Positions 43,322 to 51,453 of a stretch of DNA of 64,000 nucleotides are shown one piece after another. This DNA comes from Caballeronia sp. SL2Y3. GTDB taxonomy: Bacteria > Pseudomonadota > Gammaproteobacteria > Burkholderiales > Burkholderiaceae. The first letter of the stretch is position 1; each line of letters starts with the position of its first letter. Below the pieces are notes generated by a model that was not told the origin of the DNA, made no database searches, and saw nothing but the letters and a program-made list of their open reading frames with translations. The stretch is taken from contig NZ_CP084261.1 of NCBI RefSeq assembly GCF_022879575.1, forward strand, positions 434,001 to 498,000, written 5' to 3'. The translations under genes were made by a program, and so were the position numbers.

Positions 43322-44645
43322 GCGACGCATTTGGCTGGCCGGGCTGGCGTGCGCGCTCGTCCTTGTCGATGCCGCACGCGCTGACGATCTCGTCGCCATC
43401 GTGCAACAGGCGCTCGATCACGACGCGGAACTCGGCCAGGCGCAGGCCGCGTATGAAGCCGCGAAGCAGGCGGTGCCCATTGCTCGGGCGGCGCTGTTGC
43501 CGCAGATCGCGGGCGGGTGGGGACGTTCGTACAACCGCATCGACATGGACGGTTTTCCGCGTCAGAAGTATTGGCAGAACGGCTGGATGGTGACCGTGAC
43601 GCAGCCGCTCTTCGACTGGAGCAAGTGGACCGCTTACCGGCAGGCGGATTTCGTCGTCGCACAGGGCGCGGTGGATTTTGCCGGCGCACAACAGGCGTCG
43701 ATTCTGCGGGCCGTGCGCGCCTATTTCGACGAGCTGGCCGCCGAAGACGAAGTGAAACGCAGCACGGAGTATCTCGCCGCGATCGACGCACAGTTGGAAC
43801 AGGTGCGTCGGAAGCGCGCCGTGGGCGAGGTGACGCTCATCGACCAGCGCGAGGCCGACACCGCCCGCGAGCAGGCGCAATTGCAACAGGTCGATGCGCG
43901 TGAAGAACTCAGTGCGAAGCGCCGCGCGTTGCAGCAAGTGACCGGGCGGCCGTTCGCGGCGCTCGCCCCGTTGCCGGCGGGGACGGGCTTGCCGACGCTC
44001 GCGGGAGGCGAGGAATCGTGGGTCGAGCAGGCCAAGGCCCGCGGCTACGATGTGCAGTCGAAGCAACTCGGCTGGGAGATCGCCAAGTTCGATTCGGCCA
44101 AGGCTCGGGCGGCGCATTATCCGGTCGTCAGCGTGACGGGCAGTTATACGCCCGCCGGCGCCGCGTCGGGCTATGCGCGCCCGACGACGACCACGACCGG
44201 CATGCTGCAGATTCAGATTCCGCTTTATTCCGGCGGCGAAATTCAGGCGCGCATGAAGCAGTCGCTTGCTCTCGAAGACAAGGCTAAAGAGACCTACGAG
44301 CTTGCTTCGAATCAGGCAGAGGCTTCGGCCCGCGACAACTTCGCGAAGTACGTGCGCGAACGCCAGCGGACGGATGCGCTTTCGCATCTCGTGGAAAGCG
44401 CCCGCGATACGCTCAGTGCAACCGAAGTCGGTTTCAAGATTGGAAGCCGCACCGGCAATGACGTGCTACGCGCCATCGACACGCTGTACACCGCCCGCCG
44501 CGATCTGCTGCGCTCGCGTTATGCGGCGGTGGTGGCGTTTCTGCAGTTGAAGGCGGACGTCGCTACCTTGAGCACCGACGACATCGCGGACCTGAACGGC
44601 AAGCTCTGCTGCGCATTGCCGAGGTCGGGCACAGACGCGCGCTAG
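43314..44645 (+). CDS. TolC-family outer-membrane channel
   Basis: A 443-residue outer-membrane efflux protein with a signal peptide (MLKRRIWLAGLACALVLVDA, cleavage near ARA-DDL). It has the internally repeated TolC pattern of long helices and strands (AYEAAKQAVPIARAALLPQIAGGWG, VTVTQPLFDW; second half AKARAAHYPVVSVTGSYT, LQIQIPLYSGG, ASNQAEASARDNFAKY). It would complete a tripartite exporter with the HlyD and PCAT proteins. Its ATG overlaps the transporter stop (ATGCTTAA), a sign of coupled translation. The gene is convergent with a tetR gene. Confidence 0.92.
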   Translation: MLKRRIWLAGLACALVLVDAARADDLVAIVQQALDHDAELGQAQAAYEAAKQAVPIARAALLPQIAGGWGRSYNRIDMDGFPRQKYWQNGWMVTVTQPLFDWSKWTAYRQADFVVAQGAVDFAGAQQASILRAVRAYFDELAAEDEVKRSTEYLAAIDAQLEQVRRKRAVGEVTLIDQREADTAREQAQLQQVDAREELSAKRRALQQVTGRPFAALAPLPAGTGLPTLAGGEESWVEQAKARGYDVQSKQLGWEIAKFDSAKARAAHYPVVSVTGSYTPAGAASGYARPTTTTTGMLQIQIPLYSGGEIQARMKQSLALEDKAKETYELASNQAEASARDNFAKYVRERQRTDALSHLVESARDTLSATEVGFKIGSRTGNDVLRAIDTLYTARRDLLRSRYAAVVAFLQLKADVATLSTDDIADLNGKLCCALPRSGTDAR

Positions 44646-44655
44646 GCGTCTCTCA

Positions 44656-45240
44656 TTACCCCGCGCTCGTTGCCGCGCGCCTCACCGCGCGGACCACGCG
44701 TGCGAGGGCTTTAAACGCATCGGCGGGGGCGTCGGAGAATTGCGCCGCGACGATCGCGCCATCCACCGCGAGCGCGAGCGCCTGCGCGTCCGCCTTCGCG
44801 GTGCGTGATGGCGGCATCAGCGCGCGAATCGCGGCGGTCATGTCGCGCTTGTGCCGCCGCGCAATCTCGACGGCCTGCGGCAGCGTGCCGCCCACTTCGA
44901 CCACCGAATTGATGAACGCGCAGCCGCGATACGCGTCGCCGCCGAACCATTCGGCGAGCGTCGGTACGAGCGCCGAGAGCGTGCCGCCGTGACGCGAAAG
45001 GCCGTCGCGGAACCACGTCATCCAGTTGTCGTGCCGATATTCCAGAAACGCGACGATGAGGTCGTCCTTGCTCGCGAAGTACCGGTAGAACGTCTTCTTC
45101 GCCACGCCCGATTCCGCGATCACCCGGTCGATTCCCGTCACGCGGATGCCGTCGCGGTAGAAGAGGTCGTGCGCGGTGCGCAGAATGCGGGCATCCGGTG
45201 GAAGCTCGGTGGAGTCGGCGGGGGAGGCGATCATGTTCAT
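44656..45240 (-). CDS. TetR-family regulator
   Basis: A 194-residue repressor. The N-terminal helix-turn-helix domain (ILRTAHDLFYRDGIRVTGIDRVIAESGVAKKTFYRYFASKDDLI) is typical TetR, and the C-terminal ligand domain has GCAFINSVVEVGG, as in the TetR_C group of YcdC/AcrR-like proteins. The start at 45240 is used; ATG 45234 is possible. Two 18-bp palindromes lie in the 92 bp between it and the divergent DUF1348 gene, and it very likely binds them, regulating itself and that gene. The ligand is unknown. Confidence 0.9.
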   Translation of the reverse strand: MNMIASPADSTELPPDARILRTAHDLFYRDGIRVTGIDRVIAESGVAKKTFYRYFASKDDLIVAFLEYRHDNWMTWFRDGLSRHGGTLSALVPTLAEWFGGDAYRGCAFINSVVEVGGTLPQAVEIARRHKRDMTAAIRALMPPSRTAKADAQALALAVDGAIVAAQFSDAPADAFKALARVVRAVRRAATSAG

Positions 45241-45250
45241 GCGGCTAATT

Positions 45251-45268
45251 GTAGACAGGTCTGTCTAC
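45251..45268. promoter_or_regulatory. TetR operator 1
   Basis: GTAGACAGGTCTGTCTAC has 8-bp perfect arms around a 2-base centre, placed just upstream of the tetR start. It is a typical TetR-family operator and shares its half-site with operator 2. Confidence 0.8.
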
Positions 45269-45289
45269 CTGCGCTAGAGTGCGCTTCAG

Positions 45290-45307
45290 GTAGACAACTC
45301 TGTCTAC
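45290..45307. promoter_or_regulatory. TetR operator 2
   Basis: GTAGACAACTCTGTCTAC has 7-bp perfect arms around a 4-base centre, 39 bp (centre to centre) from operator 1 and 25 bp before the DUF1348 start. The shared GTAGACA/TGTCTAC half-sites indicate one regulator. Confidence 0.8.
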
Positions 45308-45332
45308 CGCGCCAACGTCAACAGGACATGCC

Positions 45333-45800
45333 ATGGAAACCAGACCGCCTCTCCCCCCGTTCGACGCTGAAACTGCCGCCCTGAAGGTCCGTCTCGCCGA
45401 AGACGGCTGGAACACGCGCGATCCCAAGCGCGTGGCGCTTGCTTATACCGAGGACACGCGCTGGCGCAATCGCGCGGAATTCGTCAACGGACGCGCGGAG
45501 GTCGAGGCGTTTCTGCATCGCAAGTGGGTGCGCGAGCTCGATTATCGGCTCATCAAGGAACTGTGGGCGTTCACCGGAAACCGTATTGCCGTGCGCTTCG
45601 CGTATGAATGGCACGACGATTCGGGCAACTGGCATCGCAGTTATGGCAATGAGAACTGGCAGTTCAACGAGGCCGGGCTCATGACGCATCGGCATGCGTC
45701 GATCAACGATCTGCCGATCAAGGAATCCGAGCGCAAGTATCACTGGCCGCTCGGGCGCCGCCCCGACGATCACCCGGGACTGAGCGATCTCGGGCTTTAG
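45333..45800 (+). CDS. DUF1348 family protein (NTF2-like fold)
   Basis: A 155-residue small protein of the DUF1348/SnoaL-like group: [74 protein letters not shown] and [16 protein letters not shown]. Members have a cone-shaped pocket fold; the enzyme activity is unknown. The divergent TetR gene with operators in the shared promoter region suggests induction by a small molecule, perhaps a substrate of this protein. A ribosome site is present but weak (ACAGGACATGCC). Confidence 0.85.
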   Translation: METRPPLPPFDAETAALKVRLAEDGWNTRDPKRVALAYTEDTRWRNRAEFVNGRAEVEAFLHRKWVRELDYRLIKELWAFTGNRIAVRFAYEWHDDSGNWHRSYGNENWQFNEAGLMTHRHASINDLPIKESERKYHWPLGRRPDDHPGLSDLGL

Positions 45801-45821
45801 CCGAAGAAAGGCGAGCGACGC

Positions 45822-46844
45822 TCACATATCGCGCCTGCGGCGGAACGCCCACCTTCCGGCGAGCACGGTGAAGCTCGCGACGATCGCCACGAGCAGCCAG
45901 AAGCCGTGATGGTTCTCGGCGAGCGGTATGCCGCCGACGTTCATGCCGAAGAAACCGGCCACGATATTGATCGGCAACGCGAGCACGGTCACGAGCGTCA
46001 GCGTGAAAAGCGTGCGGTTGCTCTGCTCGTCCATGCGCGTCGCGATTTCTTCCTGTAGCAGCTTGATGCGCTCGACGAGCCCGGCGAGGTCGTTGAGGAC
46101 GAGCGAGAATTCCTCGGTCGCGTCGCGCAGGTCCTGGATGTCCTGCGCGTGCAGCCAGCGCGGCGGGCGCGCGAGCAGCCGGAACACCGAGCCCGGTTCG
46201 GGCGCGAGCAGCCGTTGCAGCCTCACGAGCACGCGCCGCTGCGCGCCGAGATCGGAGCGGGTGGTGGACGCGTGCGTAGACAGGAAACGATCCTCGATGC
46301 CGTCTACTTCCGCGCTCGTCCGCCGCACGATCTGCACGAGCAGATCCGCCTGATCGCGCAGCAGATGCGCGAGCAGCTCCGCCGGCGAGCGGAAGACTTC
46401 GCCGCGCCGCACCGACTCGCGCAGCGAATCGACGGAACGCAGCGGCTTCATGCGCGCCGTGACCAGCAGCTTCTGATGCGTGTAGACCCAGAGCGTCGCA
46501 ATTTCCGAGGGCGTCAGCTCGAAATTGAACATGACGTCGTTGATGACCGCGAACAACGCGCCTTCCTGATGCTCGATGCGCGTCGAATGCGAGCCCTCGT
46601 GCAGCGTGTCGAAGAACGCGTCGGGCAAGCCGAGCCGGGTTTTGATCCAGCGCTCGCATGCGCTGTTGGCGAGGTCGAAGTGCAGCCAGAGGAACTCTTT
46701 TGCCGTGTCGTCGCGGTCGACCCAGTCGCTTGCCTGCTCCGAATCGATGGGCTCGCCGGGTTGATCGACGCGAAAGCGGAAGCCGCAGACGAGGCCGGTG
46801 AAGTCGGAACCGTAGAGCGATGTTTGCGGGATAGCGGTTTTCAT
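45822..46844 (-). CDS. zntB: ZntB/CorA-family zinc transporter
   Basis: A 340-residue divalent cation channel of the ZntB subgroup. It has a long cytosolic domain and two C-terminal membrane helices (LFTLTLVTVLALPINIVAGFFGMN and FWLLVAIVASFTVLAGRWAF) flanking the GMN signature in FFGMNVGGIP. The periplasmic loop between the helices is short (VGGIPLAENHHG). The start at 46844 (MKTAIPQTSLYGSDF) gives the family length; the upstream extension to 47183 is low-complexity and lies in the intergenic region. The transported ion is inferred from homology. Confidence 0.85.
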   Translation of the reverse strand: MKTAIPQTSLYGSDFTGLVCGFRFRVDQPGEPIDSEQASDWVDRDDTAKEFLWLHFDLANSACERWIKTRLGLPDAFFDTLHEGSHSTRIEHQEGALFAVINDVMFNFELTPSEIATLWVYTHQKLLVTARMKPLRSVDSLRESVRRGEVFRSPAELLAHLLRDQADLLVQIVRRTSAEVDGIEDRFLSTHASTTRSDLGAQRRVLVRLQRLLAPEPGSVFRLLARPPRWLHAQDIQDLRDATEEFSLVLNDLAGLVERIKLLQEEIATRMDEQSNRTLFTLTLVTVLALPINIVAGFFGMNVGGIPLAENHHGFWLLVAIVASFTVLAGRWAFRRRRDM

Positions 46845-46974
46845 GCGGTCGTTATGTGCGGTCGAAGACTGGCGGCTTGCTTCGTCAGGCGCTAGTGTGC
46901 CACCGCTCGGGCTCGCGACGCGGGTCTGGTGCGCTCGCCCGCGGAAACAGTCGCGGCATTCGTGCCGCGGAATG

Positions 46975-46989
46975 TAAGAATGATTGTCA
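46975..46989. promoter_or_regulatory. possible Fur/Zur-like site
   Basis: TAAGAATGATTGTCA on the + strand matches the inverted 7-1-7 Fur pattern (TGATAATNATTATCA) at 12 of 15 positions on the other strand. It lies 131 bp before the zntB start and 85 bp before the divergent small gene. The link to metal control is plausible but weak. Confidence 0.35.
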
Positions 46990-47073
46990 TATTGACGGCG
47001 TATGATGACCGCGTAAGCGACGATAGACGCCGTTCCCGGCGCGCGCCGACTGTCAAACTTGGGGAGAAGGCTT

Positions 47074-47421
47074 GTGGACGATGACCGTGACGATCTGGAT
47101 GGCGCGACGCAAACCACTGCGGCGGGGCTGATACGCCTTGCATCGGTGATATCCGGTCTGGCGCGCGACGGCGCGCTCGACACGCGCTTCGGCGCGAAGC
47201 TCTACAAGCGGCTCGATAAGGAAGCGCGGCGCGTAGCGGCCGGCGGCGAGCCGGCGTGCGAGGAGGCGGACCGCGATGCGCTCGTGGCCGCGCTCGGCGA
47301 ACTTGACCTGGCGCTGCGGCAGCGCGACGCCGCCTCGCTCGTTGAGGCGAATGCGCGCCTGCGCGAGAGCGAAGAAAACGCCGCGAAACGGCGCAAGGGC
47401 AAGCGCGAAGCCAGCGCCTGA
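47074..47421 (+). CDS. small hypothetical protein, charged helical
   Basis: A 115-residue protein with no signal peptide. The first ~20 residues are acidic, followed by an amphipathic helical stretch (TAAGLIRLASVISGLARDGALD), an Ala/Glu/Arg-rich region likely to form long helices (ALGELDLALRQRDAASLVEANARLRE) and a basic tail (AAKRRKGKREAS). The GTG at 47074 follows GGGGAGAAGG; the longer frame from TTG 47059 overlaps that site. No family is recognised. It may be a small DNA- or protein-binding helper. Confidence 0.55.
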   Translation: MDDDRDDLDGATQTTAAGLIRLASVISGLARDGALDTRFGAKLYKRLDKEARRVAAGGEPACEEADRDALVAALGELDLALRQRDAASLVEANARLRESEENAAKRRKGKREASA

Positions 47422-47483
47422 CCGGTCGCCCGGGCTGGCGCGATTCGTGCGGTACGGCCGTCAGACGAATATCCCGACTTGCC

Positions 47484-47915
47484 ATGCCCGTGAATTTGCA
47501 TTCGCCCCGATGCGCTCTCTGGACCAACCGCAGTATCGACGTCGATCTCCCGTGCTGGCGCATTCTCGTCGTCGATGACAACGCTTCCAGCGCCGAGGCG
47601 CTCGCCGCGGCGCTCACCGCCGACGGATTCGAGACGCGGGTCGCACTGTCCGGCGTCGATGCCCTTCATGCGGTCGACGGCTGGGTGCCGCACATCGTCA
47701 TTCTCGACATCAGCATGCCGGAGCACGACGGCTTCGCGACCGCGCGTGTGCTACGGCGCATCGCCCGGACGCGCGACGCGGGGATCATCGCGTTCACCGC
47801 GCTCGGCGAAGAACTTGTGCGCACGAAAGGGCTGCACGCCGGCTTCGACGCGTACTGCCAAAAGGGCAACTCTCCCGCGACGCTCGTCCATCTGATGCAG
47901 CGTCTCGTTCACTGA
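47484..47915 (+). CDS. single-domain response regulator
   Basis: A 143-residue protein with a ~20-residue N-terminal extension and one receiver domain: acidic pocket ILVVDDNASSAEALAAAL, phospho-acceptor Asp in IVILDISMPEHDGF, the conserved Thr in IIAFTAL and Lys in AYCQKGN. There is no output domain, as in CheY-like or phosphorelay proteins. No kinase gene is adjacent; the hybrid kinases at 3251 and 53399 are in the window but not linked. The start could also be a little further downstream. Confidence 0.85.
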   Translation: MPVNLHSPRCALWTNRSIDVDLPCWRILVVDDNASSAEALAAALTADGFETRVALSGVDALHAVDGWVPHIVILDISMPEHDGFATARVLRRIARTRDAGIIAFTALGEELVRTKGLHAGFDAYCQKGNSPATLVHLMQRLVH

Positions 47916-48209
47916 TAACGTCCCGAATCGCGCTTCGCCGACGCCGACAGCACGAAATTATTCTGTCCCTACCGAACAGCGTCGTCGACGCGGACGACTC
48001 TCTGCGCCTTACGCGGCGCGGCTTTCAGCCATTTCGCACGCCCGTGCGGCCAGCGATTGTTGGCGCTGGATGAAAAGTGTATTGAAATATATCGGGATAA
48101 AAAAACGATAGTAGGGGTATACACTGCTTTCCATCGACGTAGCAGACAGTTTCTCGCAAGACCGCTGCGGCGCTTTCTGAATCAACGTCAACCGTCTTTG
48201 GAGCACACC

Positions 48210-48485
48210 ATGAAACGCAATCTTCTCGCTACCCTTCTTATCGCCGCTTCCGCCACCCTCGCTGCGCCCGCTTTCGCAAGCGGCTACGGCCCGGCTCCGT
48301 TCTATCGCCCGGCTGCCGGCGCTCCGACGTCGCAACAAGGCCCGAGCGCCCAAGCAATCGCTGCTGAAGAGCACGCACACGGCGTCGACGCTAACGCCTA
48401 CGGTGGTTCGCGTGACTCGCTGGCTCAGTCCGGCGCCCGCACGCAAGCAGCAAACAGCACCAACTCGGTCTTCTTCGGTCACTGA
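48210..48485 (+). CDS. small exported protein
   Basis: A 91-residue protein with a signal peptide (MKRNLLATLLIAASATLAAPAF, cleavage near AFA-SGY). The mature part is ~67 residues, hydrophilic, Ala/Gln/Gly/Ser-rich, with GYGPAPFYRPAAGAPTSQQG and a final NSTNSVFFGH. No cysteines. Ribosome site TTTGGAG precedes ATG. The 294 bp before it include an AT-rich patch (about 48070-48120, AAATATATCGGGATAAAAAAACG) probably carrying its promoter. This kind of small periplasmic protein is common in Burkholderia, but the function is unknown. Confidence 0.72.
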   Translation: MKRNLLATLLIAASATLAAPAFASGYGPAPFYRPAAGAPTSQQGPSAQAIAAEEHAHGVDANAYGGSRDSLAQSGARTQAANSTNSVFFGH

Positions 48486-48626
48486 TCGAACCGGTCTGGC
48501 CGGCTTATCCGCCGGCTTTCAAGACTGAAGCAATCCATTCGGCGCCCGGCGCGGCAGACTCACAAGGTCTCCCCGCTCCGGGCGCCGATGCTTTTGCGCC
48601 GCCGATCGCTGCCGATCGCCGCCGTT

Positions 48627-49583
48627 TCAGGCGTTGACGATCGCGCCGCGCATCACGGTGGCGAGTTCGGACGCCTCGAACTTCGACACATACGCGTTCG
48701 CGCCGACCTTGCGCACGTGCTGCTCGTTCGCCGATCCCGACAGCGACGAGTGAATCACCACCGGAATGTGCTGCAAGCCGCTGTCCGCCTTGATGCGGCG
48801 CGTGAGCGTGAAGCCGTCCATCTCGGGCATTTCGAGGTCGGTGAGCACGAGAGCGATTTCGTCGGAGACCTCGGTGCCGTGCTTCTGCGCCTTGCGCAGC
48901 GCGGCTTCGAGCACATCCCACGCTTCCTGTCCGGTCTTCGTCATGACGAACGGCACGCCCATCGCGGTCAGGCTCTGTTCGATCAGCGCCCGCGCGACGC
49001 CCGAATCGTCCGCGGCCAGCACGCGTGCGCCCGGCTTCAGTTGCAGACGGCCGGTGCGCGCTTCCGTGATGTCCGATTCCTGGCCCGGCAGCACGTCCCG
49101 CACGATGCGCTCGACATCCAGCACCTGCGCGAGGCGCGAGCCGTCGACGTTGCCGTCGAGGCGCGCAAAGCTCGTCACCGTGCGTCCGCTCGAATGCGAC
49201 TCCGCCGACAACACCTGATTCCATTCCAGCCGCACGATATCGTCGACTTCCTCGACCGCGAAGCCCTGCGTCGTGCGCGCGAACTCGGTCACGAGCAGAA
49301 TCTTCGGGCCGTTCTTCGGGCGGCAGCCGGTGATGCGCGCGAGGTCGATCACCGGAATGATCTGCCCGCGAATGTCCGCGACGCCGAGAATCTCCTCGCT
49401 CGAACCGGCAACGGCGGTGATCGTCGGCATCGCGAGAATCTCGCGCACCTTGAAAACATTGATGCCGTACAGTTCGCGCTGCTCCGAATCCGGCGCCTCG
49501 CCCAGCTTGAAGAGAAGCAACTCGAACATGTTGCTGCCCGCGAGCCGCACGCGCTGCTCGATATCCTGTTGTGAAGTGCTCAC
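48627..49583 (-). CDS. cheV: CheV chemotaxis adaptor (CheW + receiver)
   Basis: A 318-residue protein coupling chemoreceptors to CheA. The N-terminal ~165 residues are a CheW-like domain (FELLLFKLGE, YGINVFKVREIL, ILGVADIRGQIIPVIDLAR, ILLVTEFARTTQGFAVEEVDDIVRLEW). The C-terminal ~125 residues are a receiver (VLAADDSGVARALIEQSL, LTDLEMPEMDGFTLTRRIKAD, SSLSGSAN, KVGANAYVSKF). The GTG start at 49583 follows CAGGAGAAGCA. No other chemotaxis genes are near, so it acts with receptors encoded elsewhere. Confidence 0.93.
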   Translation of the reverse strand: MSTSQQDIEQRVRLAGSNMFELLLFKLGEAPDSEQRELYGINVFKVREILAMPTITAVAGSSEEILGVADIRGQIIPVIDLARITGCRPKNGPKILLVTEFARTTQGFAVEEVDDIVRLEWNQVLSAESHSSGRTVTSFARLDGNVDGSRLAQVLDVERIVRDVLPGQESDITEARTGRLQLKPGARVLAADDSGVARALIEQSLTAMGVPFVMTKTGQEAWDVLEAALRKAQKHGTEVSDEIALVLTDLEMPEMDGFTLTRRIKADSGLQHIPVVIHSSLSGSANEQHVRKVGANAYVSKFEASELATVMRGAIVNA

Positions 49584-49886
49584 TGCTTCTCCTGTGGTGT
49601 GGGCGGTTGCGCCGCGTAGTCCTGGCGGACGACGGAATTCCGCGCGATGCCTGATTAGCGGCAGGAATCGGTGAAACTGAAGGCGGGCAAAGCACAGGTG
49701 CGGCGGCGCTCGTGTTCCGCTGCGTGTCCTATACTCTTCGCGAATGGTCGGGTTAATGCCGATGAAGGCATCGGGCGGAAGCCTTACGCTCATACAGCGC
49801 AGCAACGTGTTCCGGATACAACGCAGCGCGCCCGGCAGTCCACAACGCGGACGGCGAACGGCGCGCAAGTCAGACGGAGGCGGTCG

Positions 49887-50327
49887 ATGGCAACAGTCGC
49901 AAAGGTTCTGAGCTCGAAACCCGAACAGACGGTCTATACGATCGCGGACACGGCGCCGGTCTTCGACGCGATCAAGCTGATGGCGGACAAGCACATCGGC
50001 GCGGTGATCGTCACGCGCGGCGACGAAATCGTCGGCATCATGACCGAGCGCGACTACGCGCGCAAAGTCGTGCTCATGGACCGCTCGTCGAAAGACACGC
50101 CGGTGCGCGACATCATGACTTCGCACGTGCGCTACGTGCGGCCCGACCAGACCACCGACGACTGCATGGCGCTCATGACCGACAAGCGCATGCGCCATTT
50201 GCCGGTGATCGACAACGGCAAGCTCGTCGGCATGATCTCCATCGGCGATCTGGTCAAGAACATTATCTCCGAGCAGCAGTTCACCATTCAGCAGCTCGAG
50301 TACTACATTCGGGGCGAGCACACGTAA
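49887..50327 (+). CDS. two-CBS-domain protein
   Basis: A 146-residue protein made of two CBS repeats: about 10-65 (VYTIADTAPVFDAIKLMADKHIGAVIVTRGDEIVGIMTERDYARKV) and about 75-130 (IMTSHVRYVRPDQTTDDCMALMTDKRMRHLPVIDNGKLVGMISIGDLVK), and a C-terminal helix. Such proteins bind adenine nucleotides and often sense energy state. It closely fits a common stand-alone family in beta-proteobacteria. ATG 49887 follows CGGAGG. It is divergent from cheV across a 303-bp gap with a CCGATG/CATCGG hairpin near 49759-49774. Confidence 0.9.
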   Translation: MATVAKVLSSKPEQTVYTIADTAPVFDAIKLMADKHIGAVIVTRGDEIVGIMTERDYARKVVLMDRSSKDTPVRDIMTSHVRYVRPDQTTDDCMALMTDKRMRHLPVIDNGKLVGMISIGDLVKNIISEQQFTIQQLEYYIRGEHT

Positions 50328-50365
50328 GCCTCAGGCAGCGCACGCTCCCGTTGTAAGGCTTTCGT

Positions 50366-50371
50366 TATAAT
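50366..50371 (+). promoter_or_regulatory. candidate -10 element before the kinase-like gene
   Basis: TATAAT lies 75 bp before the ATG at 50446, with TCG extending upstream. No good -35 hexamer sits 16-18 bp away, so it is a tentative sigma-70 promoter. Confidence 0.35.
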
Positions 50372-50445
50372 CGGCACGGCTCGCCGGCCGCTTCGACGCG
50401 TTTCGGCGCAGGCAATCATGCGACGAACCGCAAGGAGCGCAGCCG

Positions 50446-51453
50446 ATGACCGTGTCCGCACCCTTGGCCGATGCGTCGGCCGCCGCCCGCGCGCTTGCGC
50501 CCGACGCGCCGTTTTTCATCGTGATGAACGCCGGTTCCGGCCGCAGGCAGGCGGACGAAACACGCGCGGCTTTGGCGCGCGAGTTCGGCGCAGCGGGGCG
50601 GCGCTTCGATCTGCGCGTGGTCGACAAGCCCCGGCGTCTCGCCGCCGTCGCACGCGAAGCCGCCGAGCTGGCCCGCGCGCAACGCGGCGTGCTCGTCGGC
50701 GCGGGCGGCGACGGCACGCTCTGCACGGTCGCCGAAGCGGCGCTGAAAGCTGACGTGCCGTTCGGCGTGCTGCCGCGCGGCACCTTCAACTACTTCAGCC
50801 GCGATCACGGCATTCCCGCCGATCTGGACGCATCCACGAAACTGCTGCTCGACGCGCGCGCGTATCCGGTGCAGGTCGGTTACGTGAACGACCGCATGTT
50901 CATCGTCAACGCGAGTCTCGGGCTGTATCCGAAGCTGCTCGAAGACCGCGAAGCCTACAAGCGGCAATTCGGCCGCAGCCGGCTCGTCGCGCTGTGGTCG
51001 GCGCTTTTCACGCTGTTGCGGCGGCATCGTCATTTGAGGCTGCATATCGAGCATGAGGGACGCACGCGCGAAGTGCGTTCGTCGACGCTCTTCGTCGGCA
51101 ACAACCGGCTCCAGCTCGAACAGATCGGCATGGCCGAGGCCCGCGCAGTGGAACACGGCTTGCTCGTCGCGATTGCGCCGCGACCCATCGGGCGGCTCGC
51201 GCATCTGCTCTTGTCGCTGCGTGGCGCGGCGGGACGTCTCGCCGATTCGGACCACGTCGAGAGCTTCACGTTCGACAGGATCACGGTGACGCGGCCGTCG
51301 CGCGGATTGCGTTCGACGGGCAGACGCCGCGTCAAAGCCGCGACCGACGGCGAAATCGCGTGGCTCGACATGCCGCTCGAATTCCGCGTCTCGGAACGGC
51401 CGTTGCTGTTGCTCAAGCCCGAGCCCGACGTGGCCGAAGCCAATCGCTCATGA
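50446..51453 (+). CDS. diacylglycerol kinase catalytic domain protein
   Basis: A 335-residue lipid-kinase-like protein of the DAGK/YegS group. N-terminal ATP-binding domain: FFIVMNAGSGRRQ and the GAGGDGTLCTVAEAAL loop carrying GGDGT, then VPFGVLPRGTFNYFSRDHGI. The C-terminal beta domain includes TLFVGNNRLQ and a basic tail. It would phosphorylate a lipid hydroxyl; the substrate is unknown. ATG 50446 follows AAGGAG. Its stop overlaps the next start (ATGA), so translation is coupled to the phosphoesterase gene. Confidence 0.88.
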   Translation: MTVSAPLADASAAARALAPDAPFFIVMNAGSGRRQADETRAALAREFGAAGRRFDLRVVDKPRRLAAVAREAAELARAQRGVLVGAGGDGTLCTVAEAALKADVPFGVLPRGTFNYFSRDHGIPADLDASTKLLLDARAYPVQVGYVNDRMFIVNASLGLYPKLLEDREAYKRQFGRSRLVALWSALFTLLRRHRHLRLHIEHEGRTREVRSSTLFVGNNRLQLEQIGMAEARAVEHGLLVAIAPRPIGRLAHLLLSLRGAAGRLADSDHVESFTFDRITVTRPSRGLRSTGRRRVKAATDGEIAWLDMPLEFRVSERPLLLLKPEPDVAEANRS

